The notes: a model not told the origin generated them from the sequence alone. A DNA stretch of 64,000 nt from Amaurobius ferox (GCA_951213105.1 OX578138.1:63773040-63837039); one strand, 5' to 3'. Positions 1 through 11,701 are shown, counted from the stretch's first letter. Made by a program: numbers and translations.

Positions 1-1021
1 ATACAGTCGGTGTAAAATTGAAACGACATATCACATGAAATATCTGATGTAGGCAGCACATGACTTTTCCTACGGACTCAAATTCATTTTCTCTTTATTT
101 CTGTAATAATTCATGAAATTCAATTTAACTGCACAAAATAACAAGCATAATTATTTGAAATGACACTTGTTTGCACTTTTAATTCAATTTTCGTTTTCAT
201 TCGGTAATTGGGCGTATTTTCAAAGGCGCTTGACAAAACTGCTAAAAACTAATATGTCTCAAGGACGGTTAGTCCTATAACTATTAAATTTATCTTATTC
301 ATTTCATTTTTCAAAATTTACGAATAAAACAAACATTTCCTTGATACATTTCAGCATATGTAGTATTTTATTTTAGATTTTGATGATTTTTTCGGACCAT
401 TTCGTAAAAAATGCAGGTGCTTTTCTCTCGAATCGTACCAAAATCTAATCAACAGCAGGGTAACCTACAAGTGACTTGTCTATCAAATTTTGTAAAATTT
501 GGTCAATTACTTTCTAGCTAGAGTAGATATTTGCGATTTTTGTAGGCCATTTTGCAAAAAACACAGGTTCTTTTATCACGAATCAGAACAAAATCTAATT
601 AACACAAGCGACTTACCTAACAAATTTTATGAAATTTAATCAATTAGTTTTTCAGTTTGAGTGGATGCATACATTGTACGCGTGCGCGCGCACACACACA
701 CACGCACGCACGCACACACAAAGAGAGAAAGCCGTCACGCTAAAAATAGTGAGCTAATTTCATGTTTTAAAGGTTCCAAAACGTGTAAATCCGTCGAAAA
801 CTCGAAATGTGATTTTTGACTTGATTCCAATACATTCCCTACAGAATGAACAAATTCATTCCCTACAGAACGAACAAAAGAGATGAACAAAATTAATGAA
901 CAAAATTAGAACAAAATCTAATTAGCACTAGCGATTTACCTAACAAATTTTATGAAATTTAATCAATTAGTTTTTCAGTTAGAGTGGGTACATACATTGT
1001 ACGAGTGCGCACGCAGCGCGC

Positions 1022-1070
<49 letters not shown>

Positions 1071-1106
1071 CACAAAGAGAGAGAGAGAGAAAGAGAGAGT
1101 CGTCAC
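1022..1106. repeat. (CA)n then (GA)n microsatellite
   Basis: A CA-rich run of about 50 bases is followed by a GA-rich run. It lies at the microsatellite position of the H1 tail module. Confidence 0.9.
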
Positions 1107-1116
1107 GCTATAAATA

Positions 1117-1405
1117 GTGTTGTTGTTGAGACCCAGACCGTCCGACCTACCAGAAAGGTGTAAGGTAACTGTTTGGACGCCGGGAAGTGCCACCCAATTT
1201 AGACTAGAACCCAGTGGAAAAGACATCCACAGGGACCGTACCCTCCTTCTTCCCCTACCACTAACGTCTCGGAAGGACTTACGGACCCACATGTTTAACG
1301 TGATCGTACTCCGCGTGAACACGGCGACAGTTTTAGAAGTGGCGGAAATCGAATCAAGGCCTACCGAGTGCAATTTGAACGCGCTAACCACTGGGCTACC
1401 GCGTC
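1117..1405 (-). mobile_element. tRNA-derived SINE, minus strand
   Basis: Read on the minus strand, the element opens with a tRNA-like head. The box A-like part is GTAGCCCAGTGGTTAGCG and a box B-like part follows about 35-40 bases later. It ends in a CAA-type tail, seen on the plus strand as GTTGTTGTTG at about 1118. It is closely similar to the copy at 29005-29289. It interrupts the H1 tail between the ACGCTA-AATAG block and the GTGTTCTAGAG block, so it is younger than that H1 copy. Confidence 0.75.
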
Positions 1406-1537
1406 CAACTAAAATTAGTGTGCAATTTCGTGTTCTAGAGCTCCCAAAATGTGTAAATCCGTCGAAAACTCGAATTGTGATTTTTGACATGAATCCAATA
1501 CATTCCCTACCATATATTGCAGGTAAAGTAATAGCAG

Positions 1538-2525
1538 CTATATGATGCTTGATAATTTATATGTGCAGTATTTTTGAGGATAAGCTAATTTGATAACAGA
1601 AAGTTATAAGAAAAGTTCTAAACCACTGCTGAATTATATAGTCCATTTGTTAAACGGTATTAATAACAAGCCATTTCCACCCGCGCTTCTCGCATTCCAA
1701 AGGACTAGTGGTCGTTAAAGGTGACAGCTACATACTTAATAAAACTTGTTGATAACTTTCCTGAATATCAAAAATCCTTTCCGATTTAAGCATAAAAACG
1801 GCTTGCATTTTATAATTCTGTTAACATGTTAAATTGGGATTTTTTTTTCTCGCTTGGCAGAATGATTTAATCGTAACAATTAGACAAATTATATCGCTTT
1901 ATATTAATAAAATGTTTTCTTCCTTCAAATTCTAATTGTTGACAGCTACAGGATGTGAAATTGAGCTTTTATTATTTCTGATAGAGGCAAAATGGTGTAA
2001 TTTTTTTTTAATCCCTGTTGCATTGTCACCCCTAATTCGATTTTTTTAATTTTTCCATAATATTTCCGTTGATGCGGAATATGAGAAGAAACGAATGAGA
2101 TCGACATCAAAATTCTAGCTAATCTGAAAGTAGCAAATTATTTTGATATTTGTTAATATTATTTTACATTGACACTCTCTCTCGCCCCCCCCCCCCCCCC
2201 CCCCATCCCCATTTTGAATTTTCAAATTATTAGATTTTTCTATTGATCTGAAATCTGTAACGGACCAATTGTGAAACAAAAAACCAAGATTCGAGTTAGA
2301 ATGAAAGTGCTTGATAACTAAGCAAAGTGTATTTGAGTTGATTATTCCTTTGCATCGTTACCACCACCCTCATTGAAATTTTTCGAAATATTAGATGTTT
2401 CCGTTAACCTAAAATATGAGGCAAATCCAATGAGTCCAAAAAGATATTCAAACTCCATTGGAAGTACTAGGTTATTTTGAAACGTGGTTGCAAAGTCCAC
2501 TTCGACAATAAGAGCTTGGAATTTC
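1538..2525. other. AT-rich non-coding stretch with C20 tract
   Basis: I see no coding exon here. A run of 20 consecutive C lies at 2185-2204, and the rest is AT-rich sequence with short poly-T runs. Confidence 0.6.
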
Positions 2526-2775
2526 GTCCCAGTAGCTCAACGGTCGGCTGGCCAGTTCGGAGATTCAGGTTTCGATTCCCGGTTGGGGCAGCAAGATACT
2601 TTACAATGACACCCGAACAAATCAACCCTGGAGGTTAGTGCAAATATGTCGGAGATCTGAAGACCCCAGACCGTGCGACTCACGTTGTGGGTTTAGAGTA
2701 ACTAGCTGCATGGCCGGGAAAGGATACCTCCTGCACTCAGGAGGCGCCCAAGGTCTACCATCCCGCCAATCGAAC
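2526..2775 (+). mobile_element. tRNA-derived SINE, plus strand
   Basis: The head has a box A-like TAGCTCAACGGTCGG and a box B-like GGTTTCGATTCCC, about 45 bases apart. A body rich in GC compared with its surroundings follows. It is a different subfamily from the copies at 1117 and 29005. Confidence 0.65.
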
Positions 2776-2899
2776 ATTTATTTAGGTTTAAAAAGATAAC
2801 AATTGATGAAAAATATTGTGGTTAAACAGACAGTTTTGCATTATATTTGAACTTGACAAGTACGTCCATTTTTCAAAAATATGTTGGAGGTCTGAAAGT

Positions 2900-2927
2900 G
2901 AATCCGTAGTACGACTACTACGGATTC
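2900..2927. repeat. 12-bp inverted repeat with 4-base loop
   Basis: GAATCCGTAGTA and TACTACGGATTC pair perfectly around CGAC. No T-run or gene end is next to it, so it is not called a terminator. Confidence 0.8.
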
Positions 2928-3142
2928 AATGCACTCTGGAAGAGCGCCGATTTCAAGTTGAGAGGATAACGACCACGCAGGATACTAACCTGGGTAAAAA
3001 TAGTAGTAGCAAGAGGCTACCCTGAGGTAAAAATAGCGGGAAATAGTCAATCAGATTGTCCGTTGCACGCCAATCTGACATTAGAGGGTGAAGAAATACT
3101 TCAAAAATAAGAACTTCAATTCAACAATAAGAACTCAATTTC

Positions 3143-3228
3143 GTCCCAGCAGCTCAACGGTAGATCGTTGGCTGGCCAGTTCAGAGATTCAGGGTTCGAT
3201 GCTCGGTTGGGAAAGCAAGTTTCTTTAT
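3143..3228 (+). mobile_element. truncated SINE, same family as 2526
   Basis: It repeats the tRNA-like head (CAGCTCAACGGTAGA, then GGGTTCGATGCTCGG) and about 30 bases of shared 5' flank (CAATAAGA..TTTCGTCCCAG). This suggests a local duplication rather than a second insertion. The SINE body is missing. Confidence 0.6.
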
Positions 3229-3868
3229 ATGATTTTAGAGTGTTTACATTATCTCCTCATACTGTCACTCATCATTAGAATTTTTGAAATATTTCCCTTT
3301 ATCTCTAAGTTAAGAAGGATTGAATGACACCTAAACTAAAAATCTAGCTAGAATAGAAGTGCACGATAATTTTAATGTAATCAATCACCCAATCAGTCTG
3401 TCAATTCAGTGCATATTATATAGAGAACTAAACTAAAACTAACTAAACTAAACTAAACTCTGTTAAGCCACGTCTATTATTGAGTTTATTCCTATAATTA
3501 AAACTCAAAATTATATTCATGTTTTTTTTTAATATTTCAATAAAAATCATTTCAAATTAATATTTAAAACAAATCCCGTGAGAAACCATCTAGTTAATAT
3601 GCTTATAATAGACGTATAATGACAAAATTGTGTAAAAAGACAGTCGCCAATAGCTTCTACAGTGTATTCAAATTAGTTTTGCCGACATTGTAAATTTCTG
3701 ACACATGTTGAAGCCGAATAGTTTGGCATGAATAAAGTGTTGTAAAACAAAACTCCAATAAAATTCAACAAGTTTATTCTCAGTTTTTAATCTCATTCGT
3801 TTCGTTTACGACAGTTAGCCTCATAAAAACACCACTGCCATAGTAAAAAAACTCCCCGCCAAGTACAA
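3229..3868. other. AT-rich non-coding stretch
   Basis: Short imperfect AAACT repeats occur around 3426-3460 (AACTAAACTAAAACTAACTA type). No ORF with coding character is seen. Confidence 0.6.
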
Positions 3869-4640
3869 CAAGAAAGATCAATCATGCGTACAGCATTGAT
3901 TATGAAACACTTTCCAACTTCAATGCAATTTTATTTAAACATCTCTAAAATCCGATACATTCCTTGGTAATATTTTTAAAATTATCATAATACTACAATA
4001 ATTTATTATATTTGAAAACTTCATCCAAAACAAATGAACTTTATTAAAATAATATCATCAAAATATAAATAGTCTCTATATAAAAGCAGCATTTCATTCA
4101 TAAACTTTTTTCCATTCAACACAATACTGTAATAATTAATTTATTTAAAAACTTAAAACCATGGAGGTACAAGTAATTTAACTCTGCTTAAAACTTCATC
4201 GAAAACAAATGAACTTTATTCAAATGACGTCATCGAAATATAAATCACCTCTATATAAAAGCAGCATTTCATTCATAAACATTTTTCCATTAATTTCATT
4301 CATCACAATACAATAATAATTTATTTTATTTAAAAACTTAAAGCCATGGAGGTACAAGTAATTTAACTCTATGCCCAAAACTTCATCGAAAAAATCGTCT
4401 GGGTCTCTGTGCAAAATCAATGAATGTTTCATTCATATCAGCTATATTGCAGACTCCATGAGCTAAATAATTTTGCGTTAAAGAAATGCAGCAATTCTTA
4501 TACAACTCATTCTACATCTTTTGATGCTTACATTCTCCTGAAGTGAAAATTAGGCTTCGTTGTAGAAATAATCAAAGTTGAATGATCATTTAAACTCAAA
4601 TATATTGTAATTGCGTTGTTTCAGCATGTAGAGTTCAATA
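3869..4640 (-). repeat. H3 element, truncated, minus orientation
   Basis: The head CAAGAAAGATCAATCATGC starts at 3869. The H3 body follows, including AAACACTTTCCAAC, and ends without the tail hairpin near 4640. A segment of about 180 bases (near 4015-4190) is repeated in tandem at about 4195-4380 with divergence. Both halves carry CATTTCATTCATAAAC and CATGGAGGTACAAGTAATTT. Confidence 0.75.
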
Positions 4641-5120
4641 TATTCCAGTCTGGCTTAGAAACTAATTATCCAAATTTCACAAACTTTGGTAGGTAAGTCA
4701 CTTGTGGGTTACTCTGGGATTGGTAAGATTTTTATCTGATTCAAAAAGAAAGAACCTGCCTTTAAAATAGCCCGCAAAAATTGCCAAAATCTAAAATAAA
4801 AGAATACGAATGCTCAAATGTAACAAAAGGCTTGTGTTATACGTAATTTTTTTACAACGAAAAGAATAAGACCAATACTATAACTCTAAGACTGACTCTC
4901 TTAGATATTTAGGTTTTTCATATTTCTGCCACGTCGCATTTGGAAATATGTCCAGTCGCCGAATTAAAACAAAAATTGAAATAAAACTGCAAATTCAAAG
5001 TCATTTCAAATATACATCTGTGTTATTTTGTACTACTACGCTCAATTTAATGAATTGTGAAGAAAGTGAAAATAAACTTGAATCTGTAAGGAAAAATATG
5101 TGCTATCCACATCAAATTTT
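4640..5120 (-). repeat. H1 element, 5'-part only, minus orientation
   Basis: It carries the H1 body blocks GGTAGGTAAGTCACTTGTGG, CTTGTGTTATACGTAATTTT and TGAATTGTGAAGAAAGTG. It ends with the degraded head GTGCTATCCACATCAAATT at about 5120. The tail hairpin and microsatellite are absent. Confidence 0.65.
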
Positions 5121-5214
5121 TTAATTGAATACCACTGGGGTATTAAAATCATTGACGTATTATCGTCTGATGTATTCAAAACAGAAGACTATCCATTTTT
5201 TATATTTTTATAAT

Positions 5215-7200
5215 ATACTAGCAGCACACCCGTTCTTTGTACGGAGTATGTAATATGAAGAAACTTAAAATTCACAATCATGTGAAAATTCCTAAACTAA
5301 ATGGCATTTTTAATTCAAATATTCTGTTAAAATATTTAATATAATGCTCCTAAAAAGAAGTATAAGAATCTCTGTTCTCGCTATACAAAATTATCTTCAC
5401 GGGCAGATCAGAAGAATAAAACATCCTGGCCCCTTTTGTAAGCAAATTTACAAAAAGAAAAAGAAATACTCGTACAACGTACAATATATAAGTTTAAACA
5501 ATTTTTGTAATGATAAAACAATGGCATAATTACTTCAGTATAGGATATCAATAATACCTGAATCAATAATCCCCGAAAATATCAATAATAATAATGTTTA
5601 AACCTGAAGATTGTAATTGATATTATGCAGTCAAAAATGCAATGTCAATGAAATTTATTTTATATAGATATCTTTATTATTCAAGTCGGAAAAGATTTCA
5701 TAAAAATCGCCTGTCGCGTAAACACGTTGAATTTAAAATCCGTTGCTAAGCGACATATCATTTGCTTCAAATAAATTGGTGGAAAAAGTATCGTCTGAAC
5801 AATGCTATCTCCATGGAAGGTTTGGCGACATTTTCGTCAATTTAGCGATAATTTAAAAAATCGCTAAATTTATCGCCAAGTGAGACTGTAGATCTGATTG
5901 TCCCATTTTGCGGCAAATTGACGACACATCATCACAATACTATCCCCTAACAAAACACAATTAATTTCATTTATTAAGAGCAATTTTATCAATTTCATCA
6001 TATTTTTATGGATTTACAAATATTTTTATCAATTTGGTGATATTTTAAAAATTAGCTAAATGTGTTACTACGTAAGATGGATGGACTAACCTACAAATGC
6101 TACCGAAACATCATTTCAGTACTCTCTTCTAAAAAAACAAATTTAATTTCATTGATTTGCATCGTTTTTATCAATTTGGCGACATTTACGTCAATTTGAC
6201 AAAGTTTAAGAAAAGTTTCCAAGTTAGCGATATTCCGCCAAATTCGTAGCTCTAAATTTGCAGATCTGAAGAATAAAACATCCTGATCCCGTTTGTATAT
6301 ACTAAATGAAAATACTAAAATTGTATTAGAAGATATACCCTTTCTACTCTTTTTCTGTTTCAACTATCGGATAAATAAATTTATTGGGTAAACACAACAT
6401 ATGATTTTATTAGCTAAACGCAATATATAAGCTTAAAAACTCTTTGACAAAATAAACGAACGTGATGTACGCAGTCTGCAATTAATATAATTAACAAAAA
6501 TCAAACCGTTATTTTCTAAAATATATTTTATATCCATTTATTTATTATTCAAATCGAAAAAATAATAATTAAAATTAACAGACAGATTTAATTTAATTGC
6601 GTTTCTGAGCAACATGATATAAGAATCTTTCTCATAAACTGCGAAATTAAATAACCATTTTGATTTCTTTATACTTTTCATCGATGAGCAAAAGCTTGTG
6701 GAAAATAACCATGGAGATAGATTTAAATTCATGTTTTCAGAAAGTGATTAATTAGCGAAGAAAACCTCCCATCAAACTCAGAAATAAAGTTTTAATTTAC
6801 TTTCAAACGATTTTCAACCTTTTCGTTTGGATAAACCACGGAGTTAGAGAGTAGAACTCCTAGGAAAAAGACTCATTTTTCATTAATATCTCGACAACCC
6901 CTGGTCTTAGAAATTCGAAACTTAGACAAAATTTATGGGGGCTATTTCAAGACTATCCGCAAAATTTCATTAAATTCGGTTCAGCCGTTCTCCCTTGAGG
7001 ATGAGACAAACGAAAATTTTGCTTTTCACTAATATCTCAAGAACCACTGGTCGTAGAAACTCAAAACATAGACTAAATTTAAATGGGACTGTTTCCATGC
7101 TACCCGCAAAATTTCATCAAATTCGGTTCATCCGTTCTACCGTGATGAAGCCCCTTTCTTCAGGTCAAAAGAAGAATAGTACGCGCCCTTAATAACCGCT
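5215..7200 (+). repeat. H5 element, near full length
   Basis: It starts near TATACTAGCAGCACACCC (5215), followed by TTCTTTGTACGGAG, and ends in the GAACGG / ACCGAATT-type core around 6970-7150. Inside are arrays of GCCAAATTTGACGA-like words. A mirror-image copy is at 23340-25935 and another, split copy at 34915-36745, so the limits are supported by alignment by eye. The ORFs at 5344-5529, 6100-6363, 6538-6732 and 6995-7192 are spurious. Confidence 0.65.
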
Positions 7201-7639
7201 ACCTAACTGAAAAAATTCTACTCTTTCGATTTTTAGGTACTATAGTTTTAACATTTTAGGTGCGTAATTTTTCAATCAGCCTATATAAAGAGATTATAAA
7301 AATAGTGGATAATTATTTTTATAATTCAACATTTATTCAAAATTCCTTTTCCTTATGTCACTAAATCAGTCCCCCTATCTGAAAGATTTTATTAGATTTT
7401 ATATGGAAATTAGAAAATTTTCCCCCTATCTGAAAATGTTGCGAATATTTTACTGAAATCTTCATAATATGGTTTTCAGCACATCATGCCTAAAAGCTTT
7501 GAAGTCATTAAAAACAGGAGTTTCCAACATTGCATCGGTCACTGCGACTGATTGTCTTTAAAGTTCTTTGAAAATACTCTATCGCGTTTCTAGGTATTAA
7601 CGCAACTTGTATTTTAAAAATAGATTTAGCTATCAGACT
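7201..7639. other. AT-rich non-coding stretch
   Basis: No gene or clear repeat is seen between the H5 and H3 copies. Confidence 0.5.
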
Positions 7640-8787
7640 TGTTGAAAAATGTTTATGACTTTGTTCATTCTGTCTGTCTGTCTGTCTGTCTGTCCGTTCG
7701 CACGATAACTGCCGTAAAAATGACTTTATCAAAATGAAATTTTAGTATGGTGTTGAGACGGTCTGTGGGACCTATGGGCATGTAAATGAATAATATCACC
7801 CAATTAGTTTTAGATTGAACCCGGGTTGAAGAAATGAAATACACTAAACCCTATGGGACCTAATTTTTCAAACATTTTTTTAGCGAATTTAAAATTCACA
7901 AATTGGTTCGAAAATTTTAGGAAATATTCAAATTATCCCATAAAATATATAAAAAAAATTCAACACAATATGTTCAATAGTTTTTTAAATAAAAATTAAA
8001 ATAATAATTGAACCCATATTGTAAGAAGAAATCACGTGACCCACTTCAAAATAAAATATAGCATCCATCTTGTGTCAAAATCGTGATTTTTAAAGTTCTT
8101 TTTAATTTATATTTAATGTTGCATCCGTCCTAAAACCGCTTTATTTTTTTTTCTGCGCATCTATATACTGCGTCAACGCAATTACAATGCTTTTTAGTTT
8201 AAATGATCATCTAACTTTGATTATTTCTACAAAGAAACCTAATTTTCATGTATGGAGAATGTAAACATATCAAGCTGTAAGAAGAGTTGTATAAGAATTG
8301 CTGAATTTCTTTATCGCCAAATTATTTAGCTCTGGAGTCTACAATATAGCTCATATGAATGAAACATTCATTGATTTTACATAGCGAAGCAGACGATTCT
8401 ATAGAATTGCCTTTTTCGATTAAGTTTTAAGCATGGAGTTAGGAAGTTTCCTGCATGGTTTTAAGTTTTTAAGTAAAATAAATTATCATAGTATTGTGAT
8501 AATTTTTAAAATATCGCCGTTGAATGAAAGGAATGGAAAAAAGTTAATGAATGAAATATTCACGGCTTTTATATAGAGAACCAGGCGATTTATATTTCGA
8601 TGACGCCATTTGAATAAAGTTCATTTGTTTTGATGAAGTTTTCAAATATAATAAATTATTGTAGTATGTGATAATTTTTAAAATATCACCGCTGAATGTA
8701 TCGCATTTTAGAGATTTTTAAATAAAATTGCATTTCAGTTGGAAAGTGTTTCATAATCAATTCTTTACACATGATTGATCTTTCTTG
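7640..8787 (+). repeat. H3 element (tail-to-head on + strand)
   Basis: It begins in the eroded tail hairpin and the (GTCT)n block (about 7669-7696). The core GCACGATAACTGCCGTAAAA follows, and the copy ends with the head word TGATTGATCTTTCTTG at 8787. It matches the other H3 copies along its whole length. Confidence 0.75.
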
Positions 8788-8798
8788 CTTAATTTCAG

Positions 8799-8873
8799 AA
8801 CTGCGAAACAGATAAAAAATATGGCTGTAGAACATTGACATATTTAGCAAGGATTAGCACGTACCCTTTCTAA
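8799..8873 (+). CDS. Possible terminal exon, 24 codons, two cysteines
   Basis: A plausible acceptor (TTTCTTGCTTAATTTCAG) ends at 8798. Twenty-four open codons follow, starting NCETDKKYGCRT, to a TAA at 8871-8873. The polypyrimidine tract is the end of the H3 element. No upstream exon is identified, the segment is very short, and the product is not recognised. It may be chance. Confidence 0.2.
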   Translation, partial: NCETDKKYGCRTLTYLARISTYPF

Positions 8874-9340
8874 TCTTCTGTTCATCATGGGAATCCTCAT
8901 AAGAAGAGGAGATCAAAACTAGCGTAAAATAATACCATGGCTTGAGGGAGTTTGTGTATTGGGAATCGCTTACAGTTTTTTATGAACTCATTTCTTTAGC
9001 TTCAAGCATGCTCAATAAATTTCCTACCCTCTACAATGTAACAAAAAAATTTACAATCCTACAATGTACATATATCCTACAATGTAACAACGAAAATACT
9101 CAGATTTATTTTCCCTATTATTGTTCTTAACTTTACTAGCATTGTTCTTACTAGCGTTTCTCTTAAAAATTACTACATAGATTTCAAATAAAAGTTATTA
9201 CTAAAAGCTGATCCATAACACTCCATGTAAGTTGGTAAAGACTATAAAGGACTCGAGCCAAAACACAACAAAAGATTCAGCAGAGAACTGTCCCAGCATA
9301 TTTCTTTTTTCGTCCACTTCCACTAAATGTAATAACAATT
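8874..9340. other. AT-rich non-coding stretch
   Basis: It contains short CCTACAATGTAACAA-like repeats near 9025-9090. No gene is seen. Confidence 0.5.
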
Positions 9341-9480
9341 TAATCCCAGTGGCTCAGTCGTTAGAACGTTGCCTATCCAGTTTGAAAATCTGTGGTTCGA
9401 ATCCCAGTTCTGACGAACTCTCTTCAATGGCGTCCAAACAACATAACCCGGCAGATTAGATGTAATGATCATAAATTCTA
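9341..9480 (+). mobile_element. tRNA-derived SINE fragment
   Basis: The box A-like part is GTGGCTCAGTCGTTAGAAC and the box B-like part is GTGGTTCGAATCCCAG, with tRNA-like spacing. The upstream part is not preserved as a functional tRNA: the acceptor arm does not pair well. The body is short. Confidence 0.6.
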
Positions 9481-9597
9481 ATCTCTTATAACGAAAGTAA
9501 ACTCTATTCTTCTCCCTCATTTAGCATCCAAAAAAACTACCGGTCTGAACGACCTCCTCATTATCTACTTTTTTATATAAGCTAACAACCTATCCTC

Positions 9598-9672
9598 ACT
9601 GGAATCCCAACCGGAATTCGAATCACGGACTTTAAAATTGGGTAAATGTTGTTCTATCTATTAAGCAAATGG
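9598..9672 (-). mobile_element. Decayed tRNA-like SINE head, minus strand
   Basis: On the minus strand GTGATTCGAATTCC (box B-like) lies downstream of TTGCTTAATAGATAGAAC (box A-like). A second weak piece is near 9740-9790. Divergence is high. Confidence 0.3.
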
Positions 9673-10917
9673 GACAAAGATTTTATCGTTTATATCGGAA
9701 GTGGACTCTACAGAATCTTCGGAATGGCCAAATAATGTTCTATCCAATAAGCTACTGGAACGAAATTATAATCCCTTATAGTAGAAATGGACCCCAACAG
9801 AATTAATAGTAAATTCAACATATTTCTTTTTTCGTACACAAGAGGATCAATATCCCACCCAACTGCAGCCCAACCTGGAATGTGTTAGGTACCCATCATG
9901 GACTGGAGACCGTTCATCATCAATAGGGATTCACACGCACTACATACATATCTAATACAAACATATATATCCCATACATAATATAGTAAATCTCTGAACG
10001 AACCGAAATTTCCGACTCTTACTAAGCCCGAGCTGGTCCAACAGTTCCAAAGCCTGAAACCAGGCCGAGCATGCCCCGGCTCGAAAACCTTAAGCATCGA
10101 ACCCGGTTCGATACAAAATTATGTTTATCCAAATTTCTCAAAAACGTAAATTTGTGTAGTTGTTGCGCTCATAATTAAAATAAAAAGTTGGCTTTTCTTC
10201 ATAGCTGAAGTCAACAGAATAATGTTATGTACTCTATTAAACTTCATTTATAAATTTTTCAAACATTGGATACATCCGGCCCGGCCCAATCCAAACTTTC
10301 CAAAACGAAATTCGACCCAACCCGGCTTACAGGTCGGGTTGGGCCTAATTCCGTGAGCCCATTATTTAAACTCTTCTGACATCTCATCTCTGGAATAAAG
10401 CAGATGTGATATAAACTACTCTACCACTGTTACAAAAGCTAAAAATGGGGAAGTGCTCTAATGAAAGTATCCTAGTTCCATAAAGTAGTATCTTTAGCTT
10501 TATATAGAAAAATTCTGAATATAACCATGACATAAACATTTCAAGTTCATCGTATACAATTTGTTTAACATTTATATAGGATTTTAAAACATCACACTTA
10601 AATTAAACTGCATCACACACATAGGAACTCTATGCTAAATCTTGTTCGCAGACCCCTATTTTTTCATAATTCTAGGTATTTAAAAACGTTATTTGTTTCA
10701 GTAATAAAATCGAAACTGTAATAACCGACGTTTTTCTATACTTTAAATAGTTCTTTTTTTTTTCGTCTATTCAACACTCTACTGCATTCTTTAACTTCTT
10801 AAACGCATTCTTATTACTCTTTCTTATAAAAATATGTTAGAATGTAAACATACCATTGAACTTATTTGTCATTAGGAAAAAAACCTACAAGTAAAATGCA
10901 AACGTATCCCTATATTT
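9673..10917. other. Intergenic or intronic, moderately GC patches
   Basis: Patches at 10020-10110 and 10270-10350 carry GGCCCGGC / CGGGTTGGG words resembling those at 28660-28820. They look like decayed repeats. No gene is supported. Confidence 0.4.
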
Positions 10918-10921
10918 TTAA

Positions 10922-11121
10922 CCTTTTGCTTACTGGTGGGACAGCGTCCATCCCAAACGAAGAACCTCTCGACAGATATCCCCCTTTGCAGGCATTGGCG
11001 TCCATGGACGCCAATGCCTGCAAAGGGGGATCGAACTATTTGGGATAGGGTATGTCAAATACCTGTCTTTTTGAGAGGTTCTTCGTTTGGGATGAACGCT
11101 GCCCCACTCGTAAGTAAAAGG
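10922..11121. mobile_element. piggyBac-like palindromic MITE with TTAA flanks
   Basis: TTAA tetranucleotides flank it exactly (10918-10921 and 11122-11125). Terminal inverted repeats start CCTTTT(A/G)CTTAC and extend about 49 bp with few mismatches, through CATCCCAAACGAAGAACCTC. The centre, 10978-11031, is a perfect 54-bp palindrome. The 200 bp element has no coding capacity. The ORFs at 10866-11148 are by-products of the palindrome. TTAA duplication and CC-starting termini are typical of piggyBac-group elements. Confidence 0.8.
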
Positions 11122-11257
11122 TTAATGTATTTACATGAAAACATTTGAAAACACTCGTGCTAGCTGAAAGGAGTAACTCTTAAGTTAATGAAGCGAAAGT
11201 TTGGTGGTGCCTGAAAATGAAATTTCATAATAAATACTACAGTAATAAATGCAACTT

Positions 11258-11261
11258 ACCT
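11258..11261 (-). other. 5' splice donor of K2P exon
   Basis: On the minus strand the junction reads ACAATAG|GTAAGTTG, a near-consensus donor. Reading through it adds only a few codons (KLHLLL) before a stop. Confidence 0.85.
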
Positions 11262-11701
11262 ATTGTTGTGATGACTGTCAAGGAATACAAAAAAGCTCCG
11301 GAAAACGTCCATTGGGTACTTGACCCTTCCTTTCCGTCATACCCTTCCTTGATCGCATTCACCAAGTCCGACTGAAACCTTTTAACTTCCTCGGTCACTT
11401 GTCGAGTCCAATTTTCCTTATACAGCACATTTAGTTGGTCAGTTATGGCCCAGAGTCTTTTCACAGTGTCTACTCTTTTACGAATCACTTCGTCCACCTT
11501 CTTTTCCTCGAAAGGAGCTTCAAGAGCTTGGAAAGCAAGGGCTCCCAAGATGCTGTACCCCACCACGAGGCCGCAGAGGCCCACATGGGAGAACATAAAT
11601 GCTGTAAACCGTCTGCAACAAGTTTTGCACTTGTTTTCTGGAGGTCGCTTACGGTGTCTTGAGGGGTTGCGACGGCTTGACCGTTTTCTCTCCAAAGCCA
11701 T
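11260..11701 (-). CDS. Two-pore-domain (K2P) potassium channel, first coding exon
   Basis: This encodes the N-terminal part of a K2P background potassium channel of the plasma membrane. Visible in 147 residues: a basic cytosolic N-terminus with a CKTCC motif; transmembrane helix M1 (about residues 33-58, SHVGLCGLVVGYSILGALAF); an extracellular cap region (about 60-125); and the P1 pore helix leading into the selectivity filter as VITTIG. The exon stops in the filter glycine codon (ATAG|GTAAGT, donor at 11259-11258, phase 1). That is the ancestral intron position in many K2P genes. The start at 11701 is the first ATG after an in-frame stop, and a plausible acceptor (CTTTTCATCAG) lies at about 11734. 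Later exons (rest of P1, M2-M4, P2) are not found in 1-11236 and must lie outside the window or be too diverged to see. It resembles the TWIK-like arthropod K2P proteins; the exact orthologue is not assigned. Confidence 0.9.

Larger units (their letters stand above)
46..1537 (+). repeat. H1 element, long copy with duplicated tail and nested SINE
   Basis: The head (CTGATGTAGGCAGCACATGA) is at about 46 and a decayed tail hairpin arm (TATTGCAGGTAAAGTAA) ends near 1537. The tail module with its (CA)n tract occurs twice (about 550-840 and 895-1110), so the copy is longer than the usual 0.8 kb. A tRNA-derived SINE sits inside the second module. The ORFs that can be read here run through microsatellite and SINE sequence and are not genes. 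Confidence 0.7.

Noticed and set aside
1117..1545. 142-codon ORF (and 99 codons at 29177)
   Set aside because: Both run through a tRNA-derived SINE in opposite orientation to its promoter. The similarity between them is repeat similarity.
9341..9420. Genuine tRNA gene
   Set aside because: Boxes A and B are recognisable, but the acceptor and anticodon stems do not pair well and a SINE-like body follows.
10978..11031. Rho-independent-type terminator
   Set aside because: The context is eukaryotic, and the palindrome is the centre of a TTAA-flanked element.
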